A DNA stretch of 64,000 nucleotides from assembly GCA_038087015.1 (NCBI GenBank), contig JASBNA010000047.1, forward strand, positions 1 to 64,000, in the 5' to 3' direction. This document shows positions 1-13,082 of the stretch, one piece after another. Under the pieces are notes generated by a model that did not search any database, was not told the DNA's origin, and worked only from the letters and a program-made list of their open reading frames with translations. Origin of the DNA: Cerrena zonata. Its lineage: Eukaryota > Basidiomycota > Agaricomycetes > Polyporales > Cerrenaceae. Position 1 is the stretch's first letter. Each line of letters opens with the position of its first letter. Position numbers and translations under genes: made by a program.

Positions 1-101
1 CTTTCGCATCGATAAACAAAAATGCTTCATTGATTAATCATACAAAATATTGACAACCTCGAGTAACCAATCGAGAGAACGGCAGCTGTTCATAAGTATC
101 A

Positions 102-2396
102 ATGAGTCTGTACAAGGGAGTTCACTTCAACAGATCTTCCCCGGTTACCTTTTCTCAGCCCAAAAATGATGCGTCAAATAAAACGCAGCTGATGAGCATG
201 AATCAGTTGGCAAATTCAATGAATAATGAATACTCCGATCAAGAGCTGGACGAAGAGGAGAATGGGGGTGATGAAACTCCTAAGCATCGATCAATGGCCA
301 CACCTGCATGGCTTAATGAGTCTTCGAAGCCCGATTCTAGCACGATACCAGATATAGGCAAGTATGGGATTGGTGCTCAACTCATGATGAAAATGGGTTA
401 TCAGAAAGGCAAAGGTCTCGGTGTAAATCAAGAAGGTATAGTTAACCCTATAGAAACAAAGTTAAGGCCCCAAGGTTTGGGTATAGGAGGGATAAAAGAG
501 AAAACTCACGAAAATGATTACGATATGAGTAGTGATGACGAGGATGATGTTAAGAAAATTTCAAAGAAGAAAGAAAATCATCAAGCATTTGATTTGTTCT
601 CTTTGATTGAAGACTTAGAGCTCAAAGGAGTCGATGTACCATTGAAGTATAAAGAAATTTCCGATTCAAGTTCACACCAACATCTTGAAGTTCTACGAGA
701 AAGTTTTGAAAAATTGAAATTAGTCAATGATAAGTGGGATTCTTATATCAAACAAGAAAGATATCTCTCATATAAAAGAGACGATTTAAGCAGATCACTT
801 CAGTCACAAAGATTGCAACTTGAGAATGAAGAATCTGTTTTGTCGATAATAAACGAATTTCAATCGATTATTGAGTCAAAGTCATCTCCAGAAGAACTAG
901 TACTGTTAACTGCAGAATACTTTGGAAAATTGCTTCTGCCTCCATTATTATCTTACAATAAATTACCTGAATGTGCAATCGGATTGTTATCAGAGACAGT
1001 CAAAAGTCTTTTGACTAGTTTGAATATCAATGACCCTAGTTCTAATACCAATGAATTTATTATCTCTACTTTGGTCAATTGGCGTGCTAAGTATAAAACT
1101 ATTGATTCGGCGAGCTCAATGCTGTCACTTACGCTTTGGGACTCGCTTATTGCCTCCACTCTTTCTCTGCAATTGGAAGAATATCTTCTCGGCGACGACT
1201 ACTCTCAATCAAAGCATTATAGAATAATTGACTATCTCGACTTCTGGGCCGACTCGCCAATATTGATTAACAGCTTAGCCACAGTTGGACTGTTAACAAA
1301 AGCACAAATAATCCCGTTTCTTTCAGATCAATTGAAAGCTTGGAACGTGAATGATCCACAAGAATTCGGTCCATCTCAGTATATGGTTGAGTATAGTGAT
1401 GTACTTTTTTGGAAATTGGATAGCGATACCTATTACCAATTATTGGCTAATTCTAATACAAAATTCCAGAAATACTTCGATTTAGAAAGCGAGAACTCAA
1501 TATGGGACTATGTCGACGGGAAAATTACCTCCAGCAAGTTTATCGACCCTCTTATCGAGTTTCAGGATATCTGGTGCGTACTCTTCAGATCACTATTACC
1601 CAAGCCGGACGAGGAGAAACTTCAAGGTGATACGGTTCAAGTATTCCAAAAGTCATGCTTTAAATTTCTAACTCAAGAAGTCAGTGCTTCCAAATATTCG
1701 AGAAAGGCTTTAGAAACGATTTCCCAATTACTTGGCTGTTTGGTAAATTTGAGTGATAAGGGTCAGTATTTCAGCAGCGATCAGCTTGTTGTCTTCCTTC
1801 AATTCTCCATCTTCAATCCATGGATTGATCTATGTCTTGATTTCCTAAACTCGATCGATTTAAATACATTATACTTTAAGCTGTGGCTTCAGTCATGGAT
1901 ACTGATGCTACAACAGGTGGCCAGATCCTTGACACATGAAGCTACCGATCTAATAGACTGGTACGTGGACTTGTCAATCAATCTTGTGAAAGAAAAACTT
2001 GCTGGTGGGCAGGTCAAACAACCGAAATTGCCTATTATCAAAAACGACCATCTGCCTTCGATTGACAGCATAATTCAGTTTATTAGAAGTGCCCGGTTTG
2101 CGGAAGAACCAGGTGACAAACCTCAGGGTAAAGCCGAAGGAATCCCTTCGTACCAGCTCATGACTACTTTCAAGGATGTCGTCATCAAATATTGTATGAA
2201 AAATCAAATATTGTTCACATCCTCTGGTACATACCATCCCTCTCTTGGCTTACCCTTGTACAAATTAGAGTTCGATTCCGGAAAAAAAGCCAAAGCATAC
2301 ATCGAAGAAGATGTTCTTTGGGTAAGTACCGCTCCCAACGGTAACTTCGGACCCATTAATCTACATAACCTAGGAGATCTATCAGGATCTTTATAG
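102..2396 (+). CDS. SPP382: G-patch spliceosome disassembly factor, Spp382/Ntr1-like
   Basis: Predicted 764-residue protein. A G-patch is visible at about residues 87-130 ([20 protein letters not shown] followed by further spaced glycines), preceded by an acidic low-complexity N-terminus and followed by a long helical region typical of the TFIP11/Spp382 family. In yeast this family activates the DEAH helicase Prp43 to take apart intron-lariat spliceosomes in the nucleus. The ATG at 102 is the first in frame and the ORF is intact. Length is close to the Saccharomyces protein (about 700 residues). Family assignment rests on the G-patch plus overall layout; another G-patch protein such as Sqs1 is less likely because no R3H domain is seen. 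Confidence 0.85.
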   Translation: MSLYKGVHFNRSSPVTFSQPKNDASNKTQLMSMNQLANSMNNEYSDQELDEEENGGDETPKHRSMATPAWLNESSKPDSSTIPDIGKYGIGAQLMMKMGYQKGKGLGVNQEGIVNPIETKLRPQGLGIGGIKEKTHENDYDMSSDDEDDVKKISKKKENHQAFDLFSLIEDLELKGVDVPLKYKEISDSSSHQHLEVLRESFEKLKLVNDKWDSYIKQERYLSYKRDDLSRSLQSQRLQLENEESVLSIINEFQSIIESKSSPEELVLLTAEYFGKLLLPPLLSYNKLPECAIGLLSETVKSLLTSLNINDPSSNTNEFIISTLVNWRAKYKTIDSASSMLSLTLWDSLIASTLSLQLEEYLLGDDYSQSKHYRIIDYLDFWADSPILINSLATVGLLTKAQIIPFLSDQLKAWNVNDPQEFGPSQYMVEYSDVLFWKLDSDTYYQLLANSNTKFQKYFDLESENSIWDYVDGKITSSKFIDPLIEFQDIWCVLFRSLLPKPDEEKLQGDTVQVFQKSCFKFLTQEVSASKYSRKALETISQLLGCLVNLSDKGQYFSSDQLVVFLQFSIFNPWIDLCLDFLNSIDLNTLYFKLWLQSWILMLQQVARSLTHEATDLIDWYVDLSINLVKEKLAGGQVKQPKLPIIKNDHLPSIDSIIQFIRSARFAEEPGDKPQGKAEGIPSYQLMTTFKDVVIKYCMKNQILFTSSGTYHPSLGLPLYKLEFDSGKKAKAYIEEDVLWVSTAPNGNFGPINLHNLGDLSGSL

Positions 2397-2591
2397 TTTA
2401 ATGAGTAACGTATTATTTGGCAGTAAAAAAACCTCCGTACCTAAATTTTTCACATAAGAAAACCTGAGAATGGACCAATTAAGCAGTTTCAATGACGGAG
2501 TTTGAATTGCTAGTGCCCAAGCAATAGCGACAAGCTTTGAGTTGCAAGCAAACAGTAAACTCCCTTCAGTTATTCAAGCTCCTTTTAGAAT

Positions 2592-2894
2592 ATGTTGCGT
2601 CCAACAGTGTTTAACAGATCTGCAATCCTCTGCAGAGGTAGCATTATAACGAAACGAAAATATGTGATCCAACAAACAATTAAAGGCATCAAAGGCAAGA
2701 TCGATGAAGTCGGAGATGAAGAGTCACAAGCATCCAAAAAGACCATATCGATTCTTCGAAAAATTGGTGTTGGTTCTATAGTAGTGGTGTTATGTCTGCT
2801 TGGATACGCTGCTTTAAACGAAAAACCGAAAATAGAAGAAAAAGAAGAAGAACTTGATCTATCCAAGGATATCCGTTCAGAGTCTACCAACTAG
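2592..2894 (+). CDS. small putative mitochondrial membrane protein
   Basis: Predicted 100-residue protein that I do not recognise. The first 25 residues are rich in Arg, Ser and hydrophobics with no acidic residue (MLRPTVFNRSAILCRG), which looks like a mitochondrial presequence. One hydrophobic segment follows at about residues 59-77 (VGSIVVVLCLLGYAAL), then a short acidic tail. This suggests a single-pass inner-membrane protein. It lies 195 bp downstream of SPP382 on the same strand and 366 bp ahead of MIA40. A nearly equal-length ORF on the opposite strand is taken as a shadow because it lacks any recognisable layout. Function unknown. Confidence 0.6.
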   Translation: MLRPTVFNRSAILCRGSIITKRKYVIQQTIKGIKGKIDEVGDEESQASKKTISILRKIGVGSIVVVLCLLGYAALNEKPKIEEKEEELDLSKDIRSESTN

Positions 2895-3260
2895 CTAGCG
2901 TTGTCTGTACTTGTTTCATGGTCCATTTGACAATTTCGTCTTTTCAGTGATCAGATTATTCTATTTCTCTCTTTTTGTCTATTTTTCAACCAAATCATTA
3001 GGTATTACCTTACCATCAACTATCACCCTAACACTGTAAAATTCTCTTTTGCTCTATCATCTCTTGTAAATATATATTATGAGTAGTATACCTTATCAGC
3101 AATAAGACTGTAGCTTTCAAATGGTAATTTGGTTCTGACACTCATTAGCAGCTTAGTCATCTCTCTGACAAATGGAGCGAACTGAGAAAAAAGTATATAT
3201 AATTCAATCTAATCTTACTCGGAAGAATCCATAGATAATAACTATTCACAGCATCAAGTC
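2895..3260. other. MIA40 upstream intergenic region
   Basis: AT-rich spacer of 366 bp between two plus-strand genes. TATA-like sequences occur near 3071-3078 and 3195-3202 and could serve MIA40. I see no RNA gene or repeat. Confidence 0.5.
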
Positions 3261-3980
3261 ATGTATAGAACTATCCTTAGATCAAGTGCTATTCGCTCCA
3301 GAGTCGGGCAACGTTTTATGTCCAGCAGACCAAGACTTAGTCAAGGTTATAATAATCAAATCAAGTATGCAATTGTTGGATTATCAGCATTTGCCTTATT
3401 TTATAGCACCAGTACTTCCTTGATTCATAATGAAGTCGACCAAAAGAAAGTCGAGGAGGGCAAGGAAAAGGCTTTAAAAGAAGCTAATCCAGAAGAGCTT
3501 TATCAAAAGAAAAAAGAATCTATTGGTCAAGCCAAGGTTGCTGATAAAGTTCCAGCTGAAGAAACTACTCCAGTTACTAAGAATGAAGTTGAAGAAGGTG
3601 AACAAACTCAAGAAGGCCAAGGTGAAGGTGAAGGGCACCAAAGTGCTGCGTTCAACCCGGAAACTGGTGAAATCAACTGGGACTGTCCATGTTTAGGCGG
3701 TATGGCCCACGGTCCATGTGGAGAGGAATTCAAAGAAGCTTTTTCATGTTTTGTTTACTCTGAAAGTGAACCAAAGGGTATTGACTGTGTTCAAAAATTT
3801 CAAAACATGAGAACTTGTTTCAAACAACATCCTGAACATTACAAAGAAGAATTATATGAAGATGATGATGCTGAAGAACAAGCCATTGAATCATCATCTA
3901 CTTCTTCGGAAGAAAAACAAAAATTAGTCGAAGCCACTGAAGCTGTTGGTGATGAAGTTAAAAAGGAAGTTTCAAATTAA
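3261..3980 (+). CDS. MIA40: intermembrane-space import oxidoreductase Mia40
   Basis: Predicted 239 residues. The N-terminus is Arg/Ser-rich, followed by a transmembrane anchor at about residues 36-52 and an acidic coiled linker. The catalytic CPC motif is at C142-C144. The twin CX9C helices are C153/C163 and C176/C186. This is the diagnostic arrangement of Mia40, which oxidises small cysteine-motif proteins entering the mitochondrial intermembrane space and is itself reoxidised by Erv1. The fungal form is membrane-anchored, unlike the short animal CHCHD4, and this protein matches the fungal form. It is shorter than the Saccharomyces protein (about 400 residues) because the linker is shorter. 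All key cysteines are present. Confidence 0.97.
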   Translation: MYRTILRSSAIRSRVGQRFMSSRPRLSQGYNNQIKYAIVGLSAFALFYSTSTSLIHNEVDQKKVEEGKEKALKEANPEELYQKKKESIGQAKVADKVPAEETTPVTKNEVEEGEQTQEGQGEGEGHQSAAFNPETGEINWDCPCLGGMAHGPCGEEFKEAFSCFVYSESEPKGIDCVQKFQNMRTCFKQHPEHYKEELYEDDDAEEQAIESSSTSSEEKQKLVEATEAVGDEVKKEVSN

Positions 3981-4158
3981 ATGTTTTTGAAACCACTTTA
4001 ATTATTTATATAAAAACAATCATATCATGTACATACGTCAAATACTTGAAAAGTTAGTCTTTTATTAGAAGATATTAATAAATGTAGATTCTATTTAAGT
4101 AAGCACAAAAGGAATTGAAGAAAAGAACTGAAGGAAATATAAAAATGGGGAATAACTA

Positions 4159-5010
4159 TTAACATGCACATCTGGAAGAAGAATGATTGATATCGGTTAG
4201 ATCAATATTGTCAAATCTTAACATGCTTCTTTTGCGGCCTTTAAGTTTTGAATTATTAGAATCACTGTTTAAACGGTCAAGACCGAGTCTAGCCACACGA
4301 AGAAATAAGTCATCAACAAGATCTAGTCTTTTAGAAGTGACTTCTCTTAAATCCATATCCCAATCTTCGACAAAATCATTAAATTTTGAATGGGAATTTT
4401 TGTTTAAAATTTCTTGAATTTCATCCAATTCAATACATCGTTCATTAGTTTTATCTTGCTTATTACCAATGATCATGACCCCTGGATGATCTACGTGACA
4501 ATGATCTAAAAATCTTTTAAACCAATCACGTAAACTAAGAACCGATTCATAGTTTGTTATATCATATACTAGAACCACAACATCGGTTCCCCGGTAAAAT
4601 GCTTGAGATATCGAATTGAATCTTTCTTGGCCTGCAGTATCCCAAATTTGAAGATTGACTTTTTCTGTTAAATTATCATGATTGTTATTATTATTTGAAT
4701 GTTGATTTGAGTATCTATTTCTTGGATTCATTGTGCTTGATTCATCCAAATCCAAATAATGTTCATTATCAATACCTGGTTGGGTCACAATGGTAGAAGT
4801 AGGGGTTGATTCAAGCCCATCGGTAGGTAGATATACACTGGTGGTAAGATAATCTCCACCAATAGTTGTTTTATAAGCATTAGTGAATATATGATGAACA
4901 AACTGCGAACGGAGACATGTTTTACCAACCCCCAGATCGCCTAGTAACACAACTTTTAACGTTGGAGTCGATGCCGACTGGTTTCGGGTATGAGTTGGAG
5001 TATTTAGCAT
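4159..5010 (-). CDS. divergent Rab-family small GTPase
   Basis: Predicted 283 residues. The GTPase motifs are visible: P-loop GDLGVGKT (24-31), switch I Thr49 in KTTIGGDY, WDTAGQE (123-129), NKQD (183-186) and a weak fifth motif TSK (225-227). The C-terminus is CAC, a geranylgeranylation signal typical of Rabs. Switch I resembles Rab7/Ypt7. Two features are unusual: an insertion of about 55 residues between switch I and the DTAGQE motif, which includes an Asn-rich stretch, and an extended basic C-terminal region. True Ypt7 is about 208 residues with NKID, so this is more likely a lineage-specific Rab paralogue acting in vesicle traffic. It is convergent with MIA40 and divergent from YKT6. Confidence 0.8.
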   Translation of the reverse strand: MLNTPTHTRNQSASTPTLKVVLLGDLGVGKTCLRSQFVHHIFTNAYKTTIGGDYLTTSVYLPTDGLESTPTSTIVTQPGIDNEHYLDLDESSTMNPRNRYSNQHSNNNNNHDNLTEKVNLQIWDTAGQERFNSISQAFYRGTDVVVLVYDITNYESVLSLRDWFKRFLDHCHVDHPGVMIIGNKQDKTNERCIELDEIQEILNKNSHSKFNDFVEDWDMDLREVTSKRLDLVDDLFLRVARLGLDRLNSDSNNSKLKGRKRSMLRFDNIDLTDINHSSSRCAC

Positions 5011-5720
5011 TGCTTAATCTATGTTCTAAAGAAGTAGAATCATCCAATTCTCACAATTCTTCATATAAATCAAATACTTTCAAAAGATTTTGAAAAATTA
5101 TGATATAATCGTGATATCAACCAGATAGATTTTGTGAATCCTTATTTGAGACCTTCAATTGTTATTGTGCAAAATATCAATGCTCAATCCAGACACACTG
5201 CTATCTCCTAAGATAATCCTTACCTGGCTTTCCTTCACTAGCTGATAACAAAACTTATCTGTTTTAAGTACAATTCCTCTCAAACACTGTATGTAGAAAA
5301 CGCACTTCCTGGAAATTACCACTAGCTCTTCAGCAAACACCTCTATATGATCCTTAAGCAGCCAAATCCCCTAGATCATTGACATTCTCCGATATCGTCA
5401 TGGCGTCTACCGGTGTTTTTTTTTTTTTTTCAATGATGTCTTTGTTTTTTTTTTTTTTTTTGGCAGGTTTTTTTTGTTTTGTTAGCAGATTTGATTGTTG
5501 CCGCACTCTCAATTGAAAACACCCAAAAACCTCTGGGAGAAAAACAGAAAAAGTCAATGAAACTCCTTCAAAAGGTTGCCATTTGATCACTTTTTAACCA
5601 GTTTGGAAGGAATTTACGTGGTATACACAGCAGTAAGTATACTCCAGGGATATTCAGAGCCGAGTTTGCACATATATTGTATCCAAGAGAACTATTTTCC
5701 AAGACAAATAGCCTAACAAG
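5011..5720. other. divergent promoter region, Rab-like gene / YKT6
   Basis: 710 bp shared upstream region. It contains two long T runs (about 5418-5432 and 5445-5461), common in yeast promoters as nucleosome-disfavouring tracts. A minus-strand open frame of about 60 codons (5155-5340) has no ATG and no recognisable motif, so I do not call it a gene. Confidence 0.5.
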
Positions 5721-6323
5721 ATGAAGATTTACTATATTGGGATTTTGAAGACCGGAGGAGAAAAGGCTTTGGAATTAACCTCCGCCAGAGATTTGACTCA
5801 ATTTTCATTTTTTGAAAGAACAGGGGTTTCACAATTTATGACTTTTTTCGCAGAAACCGTTTCAGCAAGAACAGAATCCGGACAAAGACAAAGTATTGAA
5901 GAAGGTAATTATGTGGGTCATACTTATGCTAGACTGGAAGGGTTAGCAGGGGTTGTTATTACCGATAAAGAGTATCCGGTTAGACCAGCATATACGTTGA
6001 TCAATAAGTTTTTAGAAGAATACTTATCATTACATCCTCTGAAGGAATGGAATAGTGCCACTGCCACTTCACCACAATTCAATTATGACGCTTTGGAAGC
6101 TTATATAAAGAAGTATCAAGATCCAGGTCAAGCTGACTCTATCATGAAGGTTCAACAGGAATTGGATGAAACAAAGATTGTTTTACATAAAACAATTGAA
6201 AGTGTTTTACAAAGAGGTGAAAAATTAGATTCTTTGGTTGATAAATCCGAAGCTTTATCTAGTTCTTCAAGAATGTTTTATAAACAAGCCAAGAAGACTA
6301 ATTCTTGTTGTATAATTATGTGA
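5721..6323 (+). CDS. YKT6: R-SNARE Ykt6
   Basis: Predicted 200 residues, exactly the usual length. An N-terminal longin domain (about 1-135) starts [10 protein letters not shown]. It is followed by an R-SNARE helix (about 140-195) with the zero-layer arginine at R165. The C-terminus is SCCIIM: C197 is the farnesylated CaaX cysteine and C196 the palmitoylated neighbour. Ykt6 acts in ER-Golgi, intra-Golgi, vacuolar and autophagosomal fusion, cycling on and off membranes through its lipid tail. It is complete, with no membrane-spanning segment, as expected. Confidence 0.98.
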   Translation: MKIYYIGILKTGGEKALELTSARDLTQFSFFERTGVSQFMTFFAETVSARTESGQRQSIEEGNYVGHTYARLEGLAGVVITDKEYPVRPAYTLINKFLEEYLSLHPLKEWNSATATSPQFNYDALEAYIKKYQDPGQADSIMKVQQELDETKIVLHKTIESVLQRGEKLDSLVDKSEALSSSSRMFYKQAKKTNSCCIIM

Positions 6324-6467
6324 GTGGAGTTCTACTACTATATATTTTCAATTCAATAACTCGTTTAAATAAATTGCTTTTATATTAGGTAACTGTTGTA
6401 AACATATATAGAAGATTCCTTTTTATGAAAAAAAAAAAAAAAAAAGTTTATACGCCTGCGCTATGCA

Positions 6468-8861
<2,394 letters not shown>

Positions 8862-9377
8862 CTTTAATAAACTCGTTTGCTATAATGTCCTGATATTGAG
8901 AGTACCAATTAGTGAAAAATACCTTTTCAATGAGTTTTTTTCCTCTTTGTTCTTTTGCTAACTTGATTTTTTCTTCTAGTTAGTACCGTTGTATGTCTGG
9001 TTGGTGTATCTATAGATATAAACACACACAGAAATACAAGTAGGGGTTGTTACAAGGGTTTTTTAATGAGCTTGAAATTCCAACAATTAGAAATCAATCG
9101 TTTGGATACTTTTTTTTCAAAGAATGACAACCGTATACACTTTGCAGAAAACCCAATAACTTCGTATTAGTTGGAAAGAAGTATACCAATGTATAATGAA
9201 AAAAGAAGAAGAAAGCAGTTGTGTTGAAAAGAGTGCCAAATGCCTTTCTTTATTTCATTCAACAACGAACTGAAAAGAATACAAAGCTCTACGTTAACTA
9301 CTTTTTCTTTTTTTTTTGTGAGATGCGATGAGAGTAATGTCTGGCTGGGTGTCTGGGTGTTGTAATAACTCCCTCCT

Positions 9378-9396
9378 CGGAACTGGCCCAGTTCCG
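9378..9396. promoter_or_regulatory. perfect 19-bp palindrome, CGG-N13-CCG
   Basis: CGGAACTGGCCCAGTTCCG has two 9-bp arms around one central base and CGG/CCG ends in the layout used by dimeric zinc-cluster transcription factors. A second palindrome, CCAGGCCTGG, follows at 9398-9407. It lies about 520 bp upstream of VTS1. The binding factor is unknown. Confidence 0.45.
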
Positions 9397-9501
9397 ACCA
9401 GGCCTGGGAAAGTTATACCTAAGCGAACAGTGTCACCATAAGTATAAGATCCATGCCATAAGCAATTCGTATTGTGGGCAGATCAAGCACTATCGTGTGG
9501 A

Positions 9502-9561
9502 ACACCGGCAACACTTACACCGGCAACACCAACACCGGCAACACTAACACCCGCAACCCTT
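9502..9561 (+). repeat. 15-bp tandem repeat, four copies
   Basis: Unit ACACCGGCAACACTT and variants, four consecutive copies with a few substitutions, the last the most diverged. Located in the VTS1 upstream region. Confidence 0.9.
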
Positions 9562-10252
9562 AGATACAAATCTTAGTCTTTGCAGGTCACCCTTGTTATT
9601 GAAATAACTTACGACTCCACTGAAGATTAAAACAGAGTGTTAAATAATAACGAGAGAATGATGTTCCAATACCCTTTGACTCATATAAACACAGGGTAGT
9701 AAATACAACACTAGGAGGAATACAAATGCAAAGATGGCTGCTAAAGTGACATTGCAATGCGACATTTTTAGAGCCGAGATCCGGCTGGGCGGGGGGTGCT
9801 CCTTTCTTTGCTCGGAATTCCCTGACTTCCGGTCACAAAGAAGAAGAAAAAAAAAAAAAAAAAAAAGACAAAACCGTTTTCGTCGGTGCACGTCCTTTTA
9901 TTCTCTTTTTTTTCGTTCTTTTTTTTTTTTTTTTGGTTTTTGCTTTGTTTCGGTTTTTGTGGTTGAAGTGAAAATTTTGAAAGGAAAAACGTTTTACGTC
10001 GGCAGAAGTTACCCCCGTGCACCAGCGAAGGAGAAAAAAAGGGTTTCCGTTGTTGCAAATACAGTGGAGAGAAGAGTACATACAGACAAAATATATATAT
10101 ATATATATACATTTACATACGTGATACATAAAAGGGAATGTTTTCTATAAAGAGAGACAGTGAAACAGGACTATAACACATGAAAATACAACGACAGTAA
10201 AAGCAAAACAAACAAGATAAACAAAAACAATGCAAGGAAGGAAGGAAGGAAG

Positions 10253-12208
10253 CTATGAGTTTTGGGAACGAGTATACCAATAATCTTTATTTTCAAGGAT
10301 TATATCGCAAGTGTATTTCAACTCGGGTAATAACTCCACGATATTGTGGAATAAGTTTTCCGCAAAAGTGTCAATGAAGAAGATTTGACCCTTATGTAAG
10401 TTTGGATTTTCACTCAAGATGGAGTCCAAATCACTTGGAACGTGAGAATAATGAATGTCATCAGAATCGGTATCATCATTATTGATTTTATTTTGTAGGA
10501 TGGTCACTTCATTAAATTCTCTTGATAAAACAGCAGCCCATTGAGAACTGACTCTCAAAGGTCTAGTAACATTTGAAATATCAGCACATTTAATTAATAA
10601 ACTGGAAATTAATTTAACTTTATTACTATTGGCACGATCCAGATCTAATTTAAAAGTAGTTAATTTATCAATATATTCAAAATGTTCTGCCATATCAGTT
10701 GCTAAAATACAACTAATAATCAATTGTTTAAAGCTTAATTTAAACTCTGGATCGGTTTCTACTTCTAATAATCCTGGCCAGTTAATTGATAATATTTTAT
10801 TAATGAAAATTGACGAGTGGAAACTTTCTAAAACGGATCTTTCATTATATAATAATGAAGTTGGTGAATCATACTCAATCATAAAAGCATTTGTTACACC
10901 TGGATGTCCAACATCGTGTCCTAATGCGGCAATCAATAATCCAAAGGTTTGTAATGGAGTTAAATGTGCTTCTGATGAATCAAATGAAATTGATTGAGAT
11001 GCATGAATTGCTAATGGTTTACCGGTATCATTATTTAAAGTAGTGGTGGTGGTTAAAGTTTTGGAAGTAGTTGTTGAATGAAATGAAGCACTTGATTTTC
11101 TTGAAATTGAATGATTACTTTCTCCTTCTTCAGAATCTTCTTCAGAAGCTTCATTTATTGGTAAAAGTATGGTTGATTTTAAAATGGGTGTTTCATCATT
11201 AAGATATAATAATTCATTTGATTTTGGATCATTTTCTAATTGTTTAAAAGGAGCCAAACAATTAAGACGAACTAAATAATGGAAACATGCTTGTAAAACA
11301 TCAACGGCATGACGGAAATTATGAAATGGATTCCCATTTTTATAAGTATCTCTAACCATAAATACAAATCCTAATAATTCATTTTCATTTGGTAAATATA
11401 AATCTTTTGGATAATCATTTTGTAATCGATCCAAAGAGTATTTGATCATTATAAATACACAATAAATTAAATCATCATTTGTTAATTCATGAGCTGGGAA
11501 ACTCCAATGTCCAACTAAATGACATAATTTGGATAAATGATAATCAGAATTTTTTGATAATAATGATTTAAAATCAACTTCTGACATAATTAATGAATTT
11601 AATTTAATTAATTGATTTTTCAATTTCAAACTTGTATTTAAATTATGATTTAATACAAATGACATTGTTGATATAATTCCATCAATTTGAAATCTTAAAT
11701 CTTCTTCATCTTTAATAAATTGATCATTAATATTTTCATTTCCAACTCCAGTCCAAGTTTGTACTCTATTAATTCGATTTTTAATTAATTTATTAATTTT
11801 AATAATACAATTATTCAATTGATTACATATTTCCATTGATTCTAAACTTTTCAAATCGACCACAATAACATTTAAATGATTGAAAAAATATTTTAATAGT
11901 AGTGATTTATCTTCAAATTTTAATAAATCTAATTTTGATGATAATGAAACTCCAACTTTCAGAGTATCAATAGCAATAATTGTTGGATGATTGGTATCTT
12001 GTTCTTGATTACCTTTAATGAAAAGATGGGATATCAATTGCTTGAAACGAGTGAAATAATTTGGATGATAATTTGGATTGTTTATTTGAGTTTTATCCCA
12101 AAATTTTTGTTGATAAGAACATGGTGGTTCATTATGAATATTAAGAATTGGTCCAAGTATTGTACTAGGCGTGCTTAATGAATAACTTAAACATAGAACC
12201 TCTGCCAT
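10253..12208 (-). CDS. PDE2: high-affinity cAMP phosphodiesterase Pde2
   Basis: Predicted 651 residues. The class I phosphodiesterase metal-binding motifs are present: HNFRH (296-300) and HDVGH (431-435), with the downstream conserved aspartate in KCADISN. It hydrolyses cAMP to AMP and so damps Ras-cAMP-PKA signalling. The Saccharomyces protein is about 526 residues; the extra length is mostly a Ser/Thr-rich insertion at about 330-415 between the two histidine motifs. The start at 12208 is the first ATG and the ORF is intact. The upstream region carries repeated GCAGGTTG-like elements. Confidence 0.95.
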   Translation of the reverse strand: MAEVLCLSYSLSTPSTILGPILNIHNEPPCSYQQKFWDKTQINNPNYHPNYFTRFKQLISHLFIKGNQEQDTNHPTIIAIDTLKVGVSLSSKLDLLKFEDKSLLLKYFFNHLNVIVVDLKSLESMEICNQLNNCIIKINKLIKNRINRVQTWTGVGNENINDQFIKDEEDLRFQIDGIISTMSFVLNHNLNTSLKLKNQLIKLNSLIMSEVDFKSLLSKNSDYHLSKLCHLVGHWSFPAHELTNDDLIYCVFIMIKYSLDRLQNDYPKDLYLPNENELLGFVFMVRDTYKNGNPFHNFRHAVDVLQACFHYLVRLNCLAPFKQLENDPKSNELLYLNDETPILKSTILLPINEASEEDSEEGESNHSISRKSSASFHSTTTSKTLTTTTTLNNDTGKPLAIHASQSISFDSSEAHLTPLQTFGLLIAALGHDVGHPGVTNAFMIEYDSPTSLLYNERSVLESFHSSIFINKILSINWPGLLEVETDPEFKLSFKQLIISCILATDMAEHFEYIDKLTTFKLDLDRANSNKVKLISSLLIKCADISNVTRPLRVSSQWAAVLSREFNEVTILQNKINNDDTDSDDIHYSHVPSDLDSILSENPNLHKGQIFFIDTFAENLFHNIVELLPELKYTCDIILENKDYWYTRSQNS

Positions 12209-13082
12209 AATGTCAATAACCTATAAACAAGAATTCCCCCAAACTAAATTTATAACACTTTAAAATCGAAAAGATCAAAAAAAAAAAAAAAAAAGGTCAA
12301 AAGAAAAGGGAAGAAAGAGTTATTGATCTTATGATGATCTGCTTCTTTCCCTCTTTTCTGAGTTTCCTGTGGCTCGGGTCCCCTTCTTCCTACTTGATGC
12401 TTGAATCGAAAGTCAATCTAATCAACTAACTTGAATACAAGGTATAAAAACTAAGAAGAAGTCTTTCTATGTGAAAAGAAAAAGAGTATAAAAAGGTGTC
12501 AGCGTTTAATCTCATTATTATTGTTAAAGAAACTGCTCTAAGCAACAAAAAAAACTTCTGTCTCTTTTTTCTTTTTTGTTTGTCATTTGCAGGTTGCACC
12601 TGAGCGTTTTGCATGTTGGTGCTTTTGCAGATTGGGTTGGGGTTTCGCAGGTTGGATTGCTTGGCTGTTTTGCAGGTTGGCTTGCAGTTCAGGTCTCCAG
12701 ATCTTAGTACCGTCTTATGCCAGACATTAATCTTGAAAGAAGATCCTGGTAAGATTGGGTAGTTAAGGGTGCTCATCAATGGAATGGCTATACAGCCATG
12801 GCTGGACACAGGCTTGGAGGTAAAACAATAAATGAAATGAGTTGCAAAAAGCCCGTAACAAAGACAATAAGTAGAAGTACTGAATCATTTGATGATCGCC
12901 TATAAACAAAAGATTGTGTAGTAAAAGCCAACCTGGCAACCCAATTCCACTAATAATGCTTAATGAGCCGTTAGTTGTACTTACATTTTCACTTTACAGA
13001 TTCACCGGTGGGAATTGGAAATGAACCATTGTGAATTCAACCAGATTGAAAAGTCGTCAAAAAAATGCTTAATGTCTCCTAT
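12209..13082. other. PDE2 upstream region with reiterated TTGCAGGTTGG motif
   Basis: 874 bp between PDE2 and the next minus-strand gene. An A run lies at about 12277-12293. Between 12588 and 12690 the element TTTGCAGGTTGG recurs about six times with variations. A 127-codon minus-strand frame (12426-12809) spans it but has no recognisable domain and looks like chance. Confidence 0.55.

Larger units (their letters stand above)
8862..10252. other. long intergenic region upstream of VTS1
   Basis: 1.39 kb between the PDE2 stop and the VTS1 start (both minus strand). It contains a perfect 19-bp palindrome (9378-9396), an adjacent 10-bp palindrome, a 4 x 15-bp tandem array (9502-9561), A and T runs (about 9846-9864, 9906-9935), a TA repeat (about 10089-10108) and GGAA repeats just before 10252. 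Short ORFs here are low-complexity shadows. Such length fits a complex promoter for VTS1. Confidence 0.6.

Noticed and set aside
2585..2890. 101-codon minus-strand ORF opposite the small mitochondrial protein
   Set aside because: Exact antisense of a frame with presequence and membrane anchor; no features of its own.
5155..5590. Two minus-strand open frames upstream of YKT6
   Set aside because: One lacks an ATG, the other is poly-Lys from T runs; they could not be joined by plausible splice sites.
9640..10150. Several ORFs of 80-140 codons on both strands
   Set aside because: Built from A/T runs and TA repeats; overlapping, no conserved motif.
12329..12362. ATGATGA and CTGA as C/D snoRNA boxes
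   Set aside because: Only about 20 nt apart with no terminal stem or internal boxes.
12426..12809. 127-codon minus-strand ORF
   Set aside because: Covers the reiterated promoter motif; composition odd, no domain.
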